Source: Anaerocolumna sp. (lineage in GTDB: Bacteria > Bacillota > Clostridia > Lachnospirales > Lachnospiraceae). Taken from it: a DNA stretch of 39,072 nucleotides. The notes beneath the pieces are model-generated. The model had not been told where the DNA came from and ran no database searches. It saw only the letters and a program-made list of their open reading frames with translations. The stretch is from assembly GCA_029239975.1 (NCBI GenBank), contig JARBTX010000035.1:1-39072 (forward strand). The letters are read 5' to 3'. Shown here in pieces: positions 7,063-16,547 of the stretch. Numbering within the stretch: position 1 is the first letter of the stretch; every line of letters begins with the position of its first letter. Both the position numbers and the translations under genes were made by a program.

Positions 7063-9735
7063 TTAACTCTCTGTATCATTTTTTTCTGCAATTCTCATAA
7101 ATATCTTCATTATTTCATTTACAATCAAAGGAATTAATGCAAATACAATTACCATGCCCCAATCTCTTAAAGATAAATTGTGAACATTAAAAGCACCTGC
7201 AAGGAATGGTATTGATATAACTCCTAATTGAAGTATAAAACCAATTATGATAGCACCAATTAAAAATTTATTTGTAAATAATCCTACTTGCAATATAGAT
7301 TTGGTAGTATGTCTAATTGATAAGGAGTAGAATAATTGGGATGCAGCTAATACAACAAATGACATTGTTCTAGCGTAAGTCAATGCAGCTTCATCTGGTA
7401 GAGTGCTTGTACCAAGTTGGTATCCATGTTCGGATAAACCGAAATAAAATGCTAATAAAGTAAAGATACCAATTAATGAACCACCCACAATCGCTCTGAA
7501 ACCTGCACCTTTTGCAAAGAAACTTTCTTTTGGATTTCTAGGCTTCTTTTTCATAACATCTTTATCTCCGGGATCAACACCAAGTGCAATGGCTGGTAAG
7601 GAGTCAGTAATAAGGTTAATCCATAATATCTGTGTTGGTAATAAAGGTATTGGCCAAGAGAATAAAATGGATATAAATATGGTAATTACTTCACCTAAGT
7701 TACAGGATAATAGGAAGATAACAGCCTTTTTGATATTATTATAAATGTTTCTTCCTTCTTCAATGGCATTTACAATGGTTGTAAAATTATCATCTGTTAG
7801 AATCATATCACTGGCACCTTTTGCAACATCAGTTCCTGTAATACCCATAGCAACACCAATATCAGCATATTTTAAGGATGGAGCATCGTTTACACCATCA
7901 CCAGTCATAGATACAATGTTACCATGTGCTTTAAACGCACGAACGATTTTAACTTTATGTTCAGGAGATACTCTTGCAAATACTCGGTAATCATTAATTT
8001 TATTAGAGAATTCTTCATCTGTGAGTTCATCAATCTCAGCACCTGTAATGCTTTGATTAATATTTTCTGCAATACCAAGTTCTTTAGCAATAGCAACTGC
8101 AGTATTTTTGTGGTCACCAGTTATCATGATTGGTCTGATACCAGCAAGTTTTGCTTCATTAATAGAATCTTTTACTTCAAGTCTTGGTGGGTCAATCATA
8201 CCTACAAGACCAATGATAATTAAATCTTGTTCCATTTCTTCAGGAACAATTGGGCTATCAACATCTTTATAAGCTACACCTAATACTCTAAGTGCTGCAT
8301 CGGACATATCTTCTGTTATTTTTAAATAATCTGCTTTTAACTCATTGGTTAATGGTACGATTTGACCATTTACTAATGCTTTGGTTGAAATGCTTAACAG
8401 ATTGTCAATTGCACCTTTGGTATGAACACGGTAACCGTTACTTTCTACATTTAATGTAGACATTAATTTTCTATCGGAATCAAACGGTTTTTCAGAGATT
8501 CGCTTAAATTGTGTATTTAAATTAGTTTTTGTAAGATTGTACTTATCACCCAGTACAATTAAAGCAACTTCAGTCGGGTCACCAGTTCCTTGACCATTTT
8601 CATAAGTTGCATCGGAACATAAAACCAATGATTTGATTAATTCAGTTTCATCTGTATTCGCTTGTAGTTTTGTATCTGTTGTTGGTACATTTTTTAAATT
8701 ATTAATAGTATAATGCTTAACAACAGTCATCTTGTTTTGAGTTAAGGTACCGGTTTTGTCTGAACAAATAATATTAACTGAACCAAGAGTTTCTACAGCA
8801 GGGAGTTTCTTAACAATTGCATTTATTTTAGACATTCTTGTAACGCCAAGTGCTAATACGATAGCAACAATAGCAGCTAATCCTTCAGGAATTGCAGCTA
8901 CAGCTAAACTAATAGCGGTTAAGAACATTTCAAATAAATCTCTTTTTTGGATAATTGCAATAACAAAGATTACCACACAGATACCAATTGCAATAAAGCC
9001 TAATATTCTACCCAATTCATCCAAACGTTTTTGGAGTGGAGTCATTTCATTATTATCTTCATCAAGGATTTTGGCAATTTTACCAATTTCAGTATCCATT
9101 GCAGTGGCAACAACAACACCTTCGCCTCTACCATATGTAGCTAGAGTAGACATAAATGCCATGTTGTTCTTATCTCCAATAGGTGTTTTAGGATCTTCAT
9201 AAATACTTGTAGCGTCTTTATCAGAAGGAACGGATTCTCCAGTTAAAGCAGATTCTTCAATTTGAAGATTTGCACTTTCGATTAATCTTAAATCTGCTGG
9301 AACATATCTTCCTGCATCTAATATTACAATATCACCTGGTACTACTTCTTCTGAATTAATTTCTTTTATTTCACCATCACGCCTTACCAGTGATCTTGGA
9401 GTTGTCATTTGTTGAAGAGCTTCCACTGCTTTTTCTGCTTTTGCTTCTTGAACGACACCAATGACAGCATTTAATATTACTACTAAAAGAATGATAATTG
9501 CATCTACATATTCACCAATAAATACTGTAATAACGGCAGCGGCTAATAAAACATATATTAGCATATCTTGAAACTGTGCAAGTAATAGAGCAAGTAAACT
9601 TTTTTTAGGTTTTCCTTTCAACTTGTTTGGGCCGTATTTTTCCAGCCTAGAAGTAGCTTCTTGACTAGAAAGTCCGGTTAAATGGTTTACATTAAATTCT
9701 TTCAAAACGTCATTTTGGGATTTAGAAAACCACAT
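7063..9735 (-). CDS. P-type Ca2+-transporting ATPase (SERCA-like)
   Basis: An 890-residue P2A-type ATPase that pumps Ca2+ out of the cell. The N-terminal cation-ATPase domain is followed by the actuator motif TGES, the phosphorylated Asp326 in SDKTGTLT, the KGA nucleotide motif and the hinge TGDGVNDAP. Calcium ligands typical of SERCA are present: IPEGL in M4, CNLGEV in M5 (both N and E) and NLITDSLPA in M6. That suggests two Ca2+ sites rather than the single site of many bacterial pumps. The start is ATG 9735 (MWFSKSQ), with GAGG 9 bases upstream; the GTG at 9741 sits on that ribosome site. marR follows immediately. Mn2+ transport is a possible alternative or additional activity. Confidence 0.95.
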   Translation of the reverse strand: MWFSKSQNDVLKEFNVNHLTGLSSQEATSRLEKYGPNKLKGKPKKSLLALLLAQFQDMLIYVLLAAAVITVFIGEYVDAIIILLVVILNAVIGVVQEAKAEKAVEALQQMTTPRSLVRRDGEIKEINSEEVVPGDIVILDAGRYVPADLRLIESANLQIEESALTGESVPSDKDATSIYEDPKTPIGDKNNMAFMSTLATYGRGEGVVVATAMDTEIGKIAKILDEDNNEMTPLQKRLDELGRILGFIAIGICVVIFVIAIIQKRDLFEMFLTAISLAVAAIPEGLAAIVAIVLALGVTRMSKINAIVKKLPAVETLGSVNIICSDKTGTLTQNKMTVVKHYTINNLKNVPTTDTKLQANTDETELIKSLVLCSDATYENGQGTGDPTEVALIVLGDKYNLTKTNLNTQFKRISEKPFDSDRKLMSTLNVESNGYRVHTKGAIDNLLSISTKALVNGQIVPLTNELKADYLKITEDMSDAALRVLGVAYKDVDSPIVPEEMEQDLIIIGLVGMIDPPRLEVKDSINEAKLAGIRPIMITGDHKNTAVAIAKELGIAENINQSITGAEIDELTDEEFSNKINDYRVFARVSPEHKVKIVRAFKAHGNIVSMTGDGVNDAPSLKYADIGVAMGITGTDVAKGASDMILTDDNFTTIVNAIEEGRNIYNNIKKAVIFLLSCNLGEVITIFISILFSWPIPLLPTQILWINLITDSLPAIALGVDPGDKDVMKKKPRNPKESFFAKGAGFRAIVGGSLIGIFTLLAFYFGLSEHGYQLGTSTLPDEAALTYARTMSFVVLAASQLFYSLSIRHTTKSILQVGLFTNKFLIGAIIIGFILQLGVISIPFLAGAFNVHNLSLRDWGMVIVFALIPLIVNEIMKIFMRIAEKNDTES

Positions 9736-9826
9736 AATCACACCTCTTTCATATTTTTGCTTATTTATATAAATAAAGGATAATAAAGCTACGAGATTAT
9801 TTTATAGTCTTTCAAAAAAAAGTAGC

Positions 9827-9854
9827 TTTATACCATAGCAATTAATTGTACAAT
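9827..9854 (-). promoter_or_regulatory. Possible promoter and MarR-type operator of the Ca-ATPase operon
   Basis: On the minus strand an extended -10 (TGG then TATAAA, 9827-9835) follows TTGTAC (9848-9853) at a short 15-base spacing. The palindrome ATTGTACAAT covers the -35 region and is a candidate site for the co-transcribed MarR protein. Downstream, an 8-bp inverted repeat (AAAGCTAC, 9786-9793 and 9822-9829) could form a leader hairpin. Prediction only. Confidence 0.4.
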
Positions 9855-9912
9855 AATTTTAGCTACTAGTAAAATTAAATTTACATTAAAATTCATTTTT
9901 GGATGTAATTTC

Positions 9913-9991
9913 ATAAAAAAGAACTGTATTAGAATCGATTTATACCTACTTATGTCTTTTATGAAGGTATTCGAAGTTTAATACAGTTCTT
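9913..9991 (-). terminator. Terminator of the nitroreductase gene
   Basis: Arms 9919-9931 and 9979-9991 are a perfect 13-bp inverted repeat around an inner partial stem (TACCT with AGGTA). On the minus strand a run of six T follows. It lies 12 bases beyond the nitroreductase stop codon. Confidence 0.8.
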
Positions 9992-10002
9992 GATACTTTA
10001 TA

Positions 10003-10623
10003 TTATTTATATTTTACATATTCTTCGCTAGGTTTACGGTAACCCCTAACACGGAAACTCGTTTCATCCATTTTGCCCATGGTTATCATTAAAACAGGTA
10101 TTTCATTCTCAGGTATATCAAAAATAGTACGAACTTTTTCTGGGTCAAAGTAAATCATCGGACAAGTATCCCATCCTAGATTTTTCGCTAATAAAAGAAA
10201 CAACATAGATGATATGGATGCATTACGAATTGCTTCATCATGTTGAAACGTTTCCCCACCACTTTCATATAATCCATTGATTGCATTTAACATGGATTCA
10301 TATTCTTCGTCATCAATGATTTTTAATAGTTTTGAGCTCTCATAGATTTGTGCTGCATTTTTGTATGCATCTTTGTCTCCAGTTACGATGATAGTAGCGG
10401 ATGAACACTTTACTTTATATTGTTTATAAGAAGCTTCGTATAATGCATCAATCACTTCATCACTTTCACCTACATAGTAGTGTGCATGTTGTAAGTTAAA
10501 GCAGGATGGAGCTTGAGACAAGTTATTAAAAATTTCTTCAAAGTCTTTACGAGGTACTTTAATATTCGGTAAAAATTTATTTGCAGAACGTCTAGTTTTC
10601 ACTATTGATAAAAAATCTTCCAT
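10003..10623 (-). CDS. Nitroreductase family protein
   Basis: A 206-residue FMN-dependent oxidoreductase. Family features: the N-terminal KTRRSANKFL motif that contacts FMN phosphate, QAPSCFNLQHAHYYV (the A-P-S-x-x-N-x-Q-x motif), the CPMIYFDPEKVR segment and a C-terminal GYRKP. Such enzymes use NAD(P)H to reduce nitro groups or quinones. The pattern is nearest to the quinone/azo-type MhqN/YodC group, but the substrate is a guess. The start is ATG 10623 with AAGAGGA 6 bases upstream. The gene is divergent from the metal-sensing arsR-cadA operon. Its promoter lies close to a palindrome that shares a core with the ArsR operator. Confidence 0.85.
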   Translation of the reverse strand: MEDFLSIVKTRRSANKFLPNIKVPRKDFEEIFNNLSQAPSCFNLQHAHYYVGESDEVIDALYEASYKQYKVKCSSATIIVTGDKDAYKNAAQIYESSKLLKIIDDEEYESMLNAINGLYESGGETFQHDEAIRNASISSMLFLLLAKNLGWDTCPMIYFDPEKVRTIFDIPENEIPVLMITMGKMDETSFRVRGYRKPSEEYVKYK

Positions 10624-10675
10624 TTGAAATCCTCTTTTCTTAATCATAATGTATGTATAATAATTTTTAAGATAT

Positions 10676-10704
10676 AGTTAAGCACAAGCGGTTCCTATAG
10701 TCAA
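10676..10704 (-). promoter_or_regulatory. Nitroreductase promoter
   Basis: On the minus strand TTGACT (10699-10704) is followed after 17 bases by TTAACT (10676-10681). The spacer contains GGAACCGCTTGTGC. The -10 box is poor, which suits an activated or derepressed gene. The regulator is unknown. Confidence 0.5.
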
Positions 10705-10713
10705 GTTAAAAAA

Positions 10714-10729
10714 AATTCACATATGAATT
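10714..10729. promoter_or_regulatory. Palindrome between nitroreductase and arsR
   Basis: AATTCA-CATA-TGAATT is a 6-4-6 inverted repeat just upstream of the nitroreductase -35 box. It shares the ten bases ACATATGAAT with the operator at 10816-10841, so it may be a second site for the same ArsR protein. Function is inferred from the resemblance only. Confidence 0.4.
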
Positions 10730-10778
10730 TCATCCAAAAAATTCTATAACAAAATTTACTAAGTAACCAAAATATGTA

Positions 10779-10807
10779 TTGACAAATAGAATAAATTAGC
10801 ATAAAAT
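10779..10807 (+). promoter_or_regulatory. Promoter of the arsR-cadA operon
   Basis: A perfect TTGACA (10779-10784), a 17-base spacer and TAAAAT (10802-10807). Transcription should begin near 10814, directly against the operator. Confidence 0.85.
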
Positions 10808-10815
10808 CAAACCAT

Positions 10816-10841
10816 AACATATGAATATATGCTCATATGTT
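10816..10841 (+). promoter_or_regulatory. ArsR/CadC-type operator
   Basis: AACATATGA and TCATATGTT form a perfect 9-8-9 inverted repeat just downstream of the -10 box. Its form matches the imperfect AT-rich palindromes bound by ArsR-SmtB repressors. Binding by the adjacent regulator would block initiation until metal is present. Confidence 0.8.
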
Positions 10842-10868
10842 CAATGGAAAAGTTGGAGGTAACAGAAG

Positions 10869-11240
10869 ATGGAAAATTTTGATATAGAACGATGTAATTG
10901 TACAATAATTCATGAAGACATAGTAAACAAGGTAAAAGAACATATGCCACCAGATGAAAGTCTTTACGATTTAGCAGAGTTATTTAAGGTATTTGGAGAC
11001 ACCACAAGAATTAAAATTCTTTGGGCTTTAACAGAATCAGAAATGTGTGTATGTGATATCGCGGCATTGCTAAATATGACTCAATCTGCAATTTCACATC
11101 AATTAAGAGCATTAAAGTCAGCTAGATTGGTGAAAAGTAGAAAGTCAGGAAAGATAGTTTTTTATTCACTAAATGACCTTCATGTTAAGCAAATCTTCAA
11201 ACAAGGTTTTGTTCATGTGAATGAAAATAAGGGGGAATAA
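10869..11240 (+). CDS. ArsR/SmtB family metal-sensing repressor (CadC/ZiaR-like)
   Basis: A 123-residue winged-helix repressor. The recognition region is LLNMTQSAISHQLRALKSARLV. Two metal sites can be read. The alpha3N site has Cys60 and Cys62 (MCVCD) with Cys9 and Cys11 (CNC) in the N-terminal arm, as in CadC, which senses Cd and Pb. The alpha5 site has Asp103-x-His105 with His116 and Glu119, as in CzrA/ZiaR Zn sensors. The gene ends 3 bases before the P-type ATPase it presumably controls, and the operator lies between promoter and gene. A Cd/Pb/Zn response is a strong inference from the residues. Confidence 0.93.
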   Translation: MENFDIERCNCTIIHEDIVNKVKEHMPPDESLYDLAELFKVFGDTTRIKILWALTESEMCVCDIAALLNMTQSAISHQLRALKSARLVKSRKSGKIVFYSLNDLHVKQIFKQGFVHVNENKGE

Positions 11241-11243
11241 TAT

Positions 11244-13415
11244 ATGGAAAGTAATTCAAAAGTAGAACTGGTATTAGAGGGTCTATGTTGTAGTAATTGT
11301 GCAATGAAGATTGAAAAAAGAGTGAATGATTTAAATGAAGTAAGTAGTGCAACTCTAAATTTTGCTACTCAAGGTTTAGTAATAGAACTTATTAATCAAG
11401 AAACATATACTGATTTACTACAAAAAGTAAAACAAATTGTGAAAGAGATTGAACCAGATGTTATCGTCAAGGAAAAAAAGCAAGTAGTGAAACGATTGGA
11501 CAATGCAGATGAATGTGAAGATGGGTGTAGCTGTGGTCATTCTCATACTGATAATGATGGTGAAGAATCATCTTCAATGAAAAAGAAAGTTTTGCTATTT
11601 ATCGTTTCCGCAGCACTGCTTTTAATCGCACAAGTGTTAAAATTACCAATATGGGTTGAAATCCCTTTGTATTTCATTAGTTATATCATAGCAGGTGGTG
11701 AAGTTTTACTAAGGGCAGTTAAAAATATTGCAAGAGGCGAGATATTTGATGAAAACTTTTTAATGGCAATTGCTACGGTTGGAGCGTTTGCAATTGGGGA
11801 ATACCCAGAAGGTGTAGCAGTTATGCTATTTTACCAGATTGGTGAAATGTTCCAAGATATGGCTGTTAATAGATCAAGAAGATCTATTGCAGATTTAATG
11901 GATATTAGACCAGATTATGCTAACTTAAAAGTAGGTAACGAAACGAAAAAGGTTTCTCCAGAAGAGGTAAAACTAGGTGATGTTATAGTGGTTAAGCCTG
12001 GTGAAAAAGTTCCAATGGATGGAAAAGTAATAGAAGGTACTTCTATGGTTGATACAAAAGCCTTAACTGGCGAATCTGTTCCAAGAGATGTTGAACCAGG
12101 AGCAGATGTTTTAGGTGGTTTCATTAACAAAAACGGCCTTTTAACAATTGAGGTTTTAAAAGAATACGGGGATTCTACCGTATCTAAGATACTTGATTTA
12201 GTGCAGAATGCAAGCAGTAGAAAAGCACCAACAGAAAACTTTATTACAAAGTTTGCTAGATACTACACACCGATTGTAACCATATCCGCTTTATTATTAG
12301 CAGTAATACCACCTATTATCTTACCAGGTGAACAATTTTCTGAATGGATTTATCGAGCACTGATATTTTTAGTTATATCTTGCCCATGTGCGTTGGTAGT
12401 TTCTATACCGTTAGGATTCTTTGGAGGTATTGGTGGGGCATCAAAACAAGGTATTTTAATAAAGGGAAGTAATTACTTAGAAGCATTAAATAATGTAGAT
12501 ACCGTGGTATTTGATAAAACTGGTACATTAACAAAAGGTGTATTCGAAGTGACAGAGATTAAACCAGAAGAATCCATTACAAAAGATGAATTACTAGAAT
12601 TTGCGGCTTTTGCTGAGTGTTTTTCAAATCATCCAATCGCAAAATCCATATTAAAAGCATATGGAAAAGAAATAGACAATAGTATAATCGAAAATGTTGA
12701 AGAAGTATCTGGTAAAGGAATTAAAGTTAAAGTAAATGATAAACAAATTTTTGCAGGAAATTTTAAATTAATGCAAGAAGAAAATATATCATATAGTAGT
12801 ACGGATTCAATCGGAACTGTAGTTCATGTAGCAATTAATAATTCCTATGCAGGATATATCATTATATCAGATGAGATGAAAGAAGATTCTGGAGTAGCAG
12901 TAAAAGCTTTAAAAGCAGCAGGAGTTAAAAAAATAGTAATGTTAACTGGAGATAGCAAAGCTGTTGGAGAAAAAGTCGGCGAAGAATTAGGATTAGACCA
13001 AGTGTATACAGAATTACTACCCGATCAAAAAGTTGAAAAGCTAGAATGGCTAGAAAGTGAAAAATCTACTAAGGGAAAATTAATCTTTGTTGGTGATGGC
13101 ATCAATGATGCCCCAGTACTAGCAAGAGCTGATGTTGGAGTTGCAATGGGTGGATTAGGATCTGATGCAGCAATTGAAGCAGCGGATGTGGTATTAATGA
13201 CAGATGAACCGAAAAAATTAGTAAGTGCACTTAAGATTGCAAAAAAAACGAGACAAATAGTATGGCAAAATATTATTTTTGCATTAGCGGTAAAACTATT
13301 ATTCTTATCGTTTGGAGCTTTTGGATTGGCAAATATGTGGGAAGCTGTTTTTGCAGACGTTGGTGTTACATTAATAGCTGTACTAAACGCCATGAGAGCA
13401 ATGAAGTCGGTTTAA
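11244..13415 (+). CDS. cadA: Zn2+/Cd2+/Pb2+-exporting P1B-type ATPase
   Basis: A 723-residue heavy-metal pump. The N-terminal HMA domain has GLCCSNCAMK in place of the usual GMTCxxC. A Cys/His-rich linker follows (ECEDGCSCGHSHTDND), a likely extra metal-binding segment. The transmembrane site CPC is Cys380-Pro-Cys382 in SCPCALVVSIP, typical of the Zn/Cd/Pb subgroup rather than copper. The actuator TGES, Asp424 in DKTGTLT, the nucleotide-domain HP dipeptide (SNHPIAKSI) and [14 protein letters not shown] are all intact. Translation is coupled to arsR (GGGGG ribosome site across the arsR stop). It exports divalent soft metals from the cytoplasm at the cost of ATP. Confidence 0.95.
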   Translation: MESNSKVELVLEGLCCSNCAMKIEKRVNDLNEVSSATLNFATQGLVIELINQETYTDLLQKVKQIVKEIEPDVIVKEKKQVVKRLDNADECEDGCSCGHSHTDNDGEESSSMKKKVLLFIVSAALLLIAQVLKLPIWVEIPLYFISYIIAGGEVLLRAVKNIARGEIFDENFLMAIATVGAFAIGEYPEGVAVMLFYQIGEMFQDMAVNRSRRSIADLMDIRPDYANLKVGNETKKVSPEEVKLGDVIVVKPGEKVPMDGKVIEGTSMVDTKALTGESVPRDVEPGADVLGGFINKNGLLTIEVLKEYGDSTVSKILDLVQNASSRKAPTENFITKFARYYTPIVTISALLLAVIPPIILPGEQFSEWIYRALIFLVISCPCALVVSIPLGFFGGIGGASKQGILIKGSNYLEALNNVDTVVFDKTGTLTKGVFEVTEIKPEESITKDELLEFAAFAECFSNHPIAKSILKAYGKEIDNSIIENVEEVSGKGIKVKVNDKQIFAGNFKLMQEENISYSSTDSIGTVVHVAINNSYAGYIIISDEMKEDSGVAVKALKAAGVKKIVMLTGDSKAVGEKVGEELGLDQVYTELLPDQKVEKLEWLESEKSTKGKLIFVGDGINDAPVLARADVGVAMGGLGSDAAIEAADVVLMTDEPKKLVSALKIAKKTRQIVWQNIIFALAVKLLFLSFGAFGLANMWEAVFADVGVTLIAVLNAMRAMKSV

Positions 13416-13474
13416 AGGTAAAATCAAAAAGTAAAACTAATTTAATTAATAATGATTGCAAAACAGAGTAACAG

Positions 13475-13535
13475 CTATGAGTGTAGATCAAATCAATGTA
13501 GTAAAGTTGAATAGGCCTGCACTCATAGTTATTTT
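13475..13535 (+). terminator. Probable terminator of arsR-cadA
   Basis: CTATGAGTGTAG (13475-13486) pairs with CTGCACTCATAG (13517-13528), 12 bp with one G-U, followed by TTATTTTAT. The 30-base loop is long, so termination may be partial. The rest of the gap up to 13662 is AT-rich; I see no clear promoter for the next gene. Confidence 0.6.
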
Positions 13536-13662
13536 ATATATTGCATTCCACACCACAAAAAAGTAAAATTTGATGTAAGAGAATAATATTAAGTTTTTTT
13601 ATCCATAAAAAATCCATAATCGTCTGATAACATTTAATCATAAATTATGGGAGGTTATTTAC

Positions 13663-13950
13663 ATGGTATTTAAGTTAGATAACAATAATAATAGAGAGAA
13701 CAAAGGAAAGAGTCATAATCCTTTAAAAATGTTAGGAATGATGGGGGCATGTTGTTTGTTACCATTAGTAATAGTAGGAATATTACCAATATTAAATTTA
13801 AATACTTCTGGTAATTTCTTTTTATCTAGTTTATCTTCATTAATTTGCCCAATTATGATGGTTGTGATGATGTTAATGATGATGAGAGGTGGAAAGAAAC
13901 ATAGCTGTTGTAGTGAAAATCAAGAAGAAATAAAAAAAGAAATACAGTAA
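13663..13950 (+). CDS. Small Met/Cys-rich membrane protein of the metal island
   Basis: A 95-residue protein. A charged Asn-rich start is followed by one hydrophobic segment (GMMGACCLLPLVIVGILPIL), a short loop, a second one very rich in Met (LICPIMMVVMMLMMM), and a cytoplasmic tail with HSCC and many Glu/Lys. Paired cysteines and the methionine cluster are soft-metal ligands. With its place between cadA and copA, that suggests a metal-resistance accessory protein. GGGAGG lies 8 bases before the ATG. The family was not recognised with certainty; small DUF2933-like copper-associated proteins are a possible relation. Confidence 0.7.
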   Translation: MVFKLDNNNNRENKGKSHNPLKMLGMMGACCLLPLVIVGILPILNLNTSGNFFLSSLSSLICPIMMVVMMLMMMRGGKKHSCCSENQEEIKKEIQ

Positions 13951-14060
13951 AATTAATAAGAAATATATTTTTGTTTCAGAACATGTTTAATGTGCGTGAT
14001 TTAATGATGTAATTAAAAACATATTAATTTATGAACTAAAATAAAAAATTGGAGAAAAAC

Positions 14061-16526
14061 ATGAAAACAGAACAACTTAAAATAGCAGGAATGACCTGTG
14101 CGGCCTGTGCGAAAACTGCAGAAAAAGCAGTTAGCAAGCTTGAAGGTGTTACAAAAGCAAGTGTTAACTTTGCGACAGAAAAGTTAAGTGTTGAATACGA
14201 TGAAGCGTTAGTAAATACAGATATTGTGAAAGCTGCAGTTGAAAAGGCAGGGTATCAAGCTATCGATGATACAGGAGCTAAAGAAGTCACTATGGCAATT
14301 CAAGGAATGACTTGCGCAGCATGTGCTAGAAATGTTGAGAAAGCAGTTAGTAAATTAGACGGTGTTGAAAGTGGTGTTGTTAACTTTGCAACCGAAAAAG
14401 CGACTATCAAATATAATCCTCAAATCGTAAGGTTATCTGAAATTAAACAAGCAATTGATAAAGCAGGATATAAGGCTCTAGATGTAGAACTAGGAAATAA
14501 AACGGATGAAGATAGAATTCGTAAGGAAAAAGAAATTAAAACTTTATGGACTAAATTCATTGTATCAGGAGTTTTTGCAATCCCATTATTATATATTGCG
14601 ATGGTTCCAATGATGACTTGGGTTAGACTTCCATTTCCAGGTGGACTTGATCCAATGCAATATCCATTGATCTATGCTCTTGTAGAAGTAGCGCTAACCA
14701 TTCCAGTTATCATTGCTGGAAATAAATTTTATTCTGTTGGTTTTAAGGCAATACTTAGAAGAAGTCCTAATATGGATTCCTTAATTGCAATGGGAACTTC
14801 AGCAGCAATATTATACAGTATATACTCAATCTTTCGAATTGCTGAAGGTGAATTTGGTCACGTTGAAGATTTATACTTTGAAACAGCAGGTGTAATTATT
14901 ACTTTAATCTTGTTAGGTAAATCCTTAGAGGCAGTATCAAAGGGAAAAACAAGTGAAGCGATTAAAAAACTTATGGGCTTAGCACCAAAAACTGCAATTG
15001 TAATCCAAGATGGTAAAGAAATTGAAATGCCAATCGAAGAAGTTGAAGTTGGAGATATATTATTAGTAAAACCAGGTGAAAAAATACCAGTAGATGGTGA
15101 AGTAATAGAAGGTAATTCGTCTGTTGATGAATCTATGTTGACTGGAGAAAGTATACCAGTTGAGAAAAAAATAGGTGATAAAGTAATTGGTGCAAGTATT
15201 AATAAAAATGGTCTTCTTAAGTTTAAAGCTACAAAAGTAGGTAGTGATACTGCCCTTGCACAAATTGTAAAATTAGTAGAAGATGCACAAGGCTCCAAAG
15301 CCCCAATTGCTCAGATGGCTGATATCGTATCCGGATACTTTGTTCCAATCGTATTTGCGATTGCAATTTCTTCAGCCCTTATTTGGTTTCTAGCTGGACA
15401 AGGTGAAGTATTTGCTTTAACTATCTTTATCTCAGTACTTGTAATTGCATGCCCATGTGCCTTAGGTCTTGCAACACCTACAGCCATCATGGTTGGTACT
15501 GGAAAAGGTGCTGAGAATGGCGTGTTAATAAAAGGTGGCGAAGCCCTTGAAAGTACCCACAAAATTAAAACTATTGTATTTGATAAAACTGGTACTATTA
15601 CAGAAGGTAGACCTGAAGTAACGGATGTGTTAACCACAGGAATTATTGATAAGACAAGATTACTTCAGATTGCAGCTTCTGCTGAGAAAGGTTCTGAACA
15701 TCCTTTAGGTGAAGCAATTGTAAGAGGAGCTGAAAAGCAAAATCTAAGCATTATTAAGATTGATGGGTTTACTAATATTCCAGGACATGGAATTGAAGTT
15801 GAGTTAGATGGAAAAGTTGTTTATCTTGGTAACCGCAAATTAATGTTAAATAAAAACGTTGATTTAACAAAACTTGAAAGTATGTCGGATAAATTAGCAT
15901 CTGAAGGTAAAACTCCTATGTTCATTTCCTTTGGTAATGAATTAGCAGGAATTATAGCGGTAGCCGATGTTGTAAAAGAAAGTAGTGCCAATGCAATTAA
16001 GAAATTACACGAAATGGGCATTGAAGTTGCTATGATTACTGGTGATAATCGTAGAACAGCAGAAGCAATTGCAAAACAGGTTGGTATTGATAGAGTACTT
16101 GCAGAAGTTTTACCAGAAGATAAAGCAAATGAAGTGAAAAAACTTCAAGCAGAAGGTAAAAAAGTTGCTATGGTTGGTGATGGTATCAATGATGCTCCTG
16201 CACTTGCACAAGCTGATATCGGTATTGCAATTGGTTCCGGTACAGATGTAGCGATGGAATCAGCAGATATCGTATTAATGAGAAGTGATTTAATGGATGT
16301 ACCAACAGCAATTCAATTAAGTAAAAGTACCATTCGTAATATCAAACAGAATTTATTCTGGGCATTTGCTTATAATATAGCTGGAATACCATTAGCGGCA
16401 GGTTTATTCTATGCTTTTGGTGGACCAAAATTAAATCCAATTTTTGCGGCTTTAGCAATGTCACTAAGTTCTGTTTCTGTATTAACCAATGCACTACGTT
16501 TAAAGAGATTCAAACCATATAAATAA
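14061..16526 (+). CDS. copA: Copper-exporting P1B-type ATPase
   Basis: An 821-residue Cu+ pump. Two N-terminal HMA domains are visible, each with GMTCAACA (residues about 10-17 and 80-90). The transmembrane site is Cys464-Pro-Cys466 in [18 protein letters not shown], the copper type. The TGES actuator, Asp508 in DKTGTIT, the SEHPLG motif and [14 protein letters not shown] follow. The last two membrane helices carry the copper signature (YN in FAYNIAGIP and [15 protein letters not shown]). The start is ATG 14061 with GGAG 6 bases upstream; a TTG at 14049 overlaps that site. No CsoR or CopY gene or box was recognised in the flanks, so its regulation is open. The lipoprotein gene 21 bases downstream is probably co-transcribed. 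Confidence 0.96.
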   Translation: MKTEQLKIAGMTCAACAKTAEKAVSKLEGVTKASVNFATEKLSVEYDEALVNTDIVKAAVEKAGYQAIDDTGAKEVTMAIQGMTCAACARNVEKAVSKLDGVESGVVNFATEKATIKYNPQIVRLSEIKQAIDKAGYKALDVELGNKTDEDRIRKEKEIKTLWTKFIVSGVFAIPLLYIAMVPMMTWVRLPFPGGLDPMQYPLIYALVEVALTIPVIIAGNKFYSVGFKAILRRSPNMDSLIAMGTSAAILYSIYSIFRIAEGEFGHVEDLYFETAGVIITLILLGKSLEAVSKGKTSEAIKKLMGLAPKTAIVIQDGKEIEMPIEEVEVGDILLVKPGEKIPVDGEVIEGNSSVDESMLTGESIPVEKKIGDKVIGASINKNGLLKFKATKVGSDTALAQIVKLVEDAQGSKAPIAQMADIVSGYFVPIVFAIAISSALIWFLAGQGEVFALTIFISVLVIACPCALGLATPTAIMVGTGKGAENGVLIKGGEALESTHKIKTIVFDKTGTITEGRPEVTDVLTTGIIDKTRLLQIAASAEKGSEHPLGEAIVRGAEKQNLSIIKIDGFTNIPGHGIEVELDGKVVYLGNRKLMLNKNVDLTKLESMSDKLASEGKTPMFISFGNELAGIIAVADVVKESSANAIKKLHEMGIEVAMITGDNRRTAEAIAKQVGIDRVLAEVLPEDKANEVKKLQAEGKKVAMVGDGINDAPALAQADIGIAIGSGTDVAMESADIVLMRSDLMDVPTAIQLSKSTIRNIKQNLFWAFAYNIAGIPLAAGLFYAFGGPKLNPIFAALAMSLSSVSVLTNALRLKRFKPYK

Positions 16527-16547
16527 AACACTTTGGAGGAATTATTC

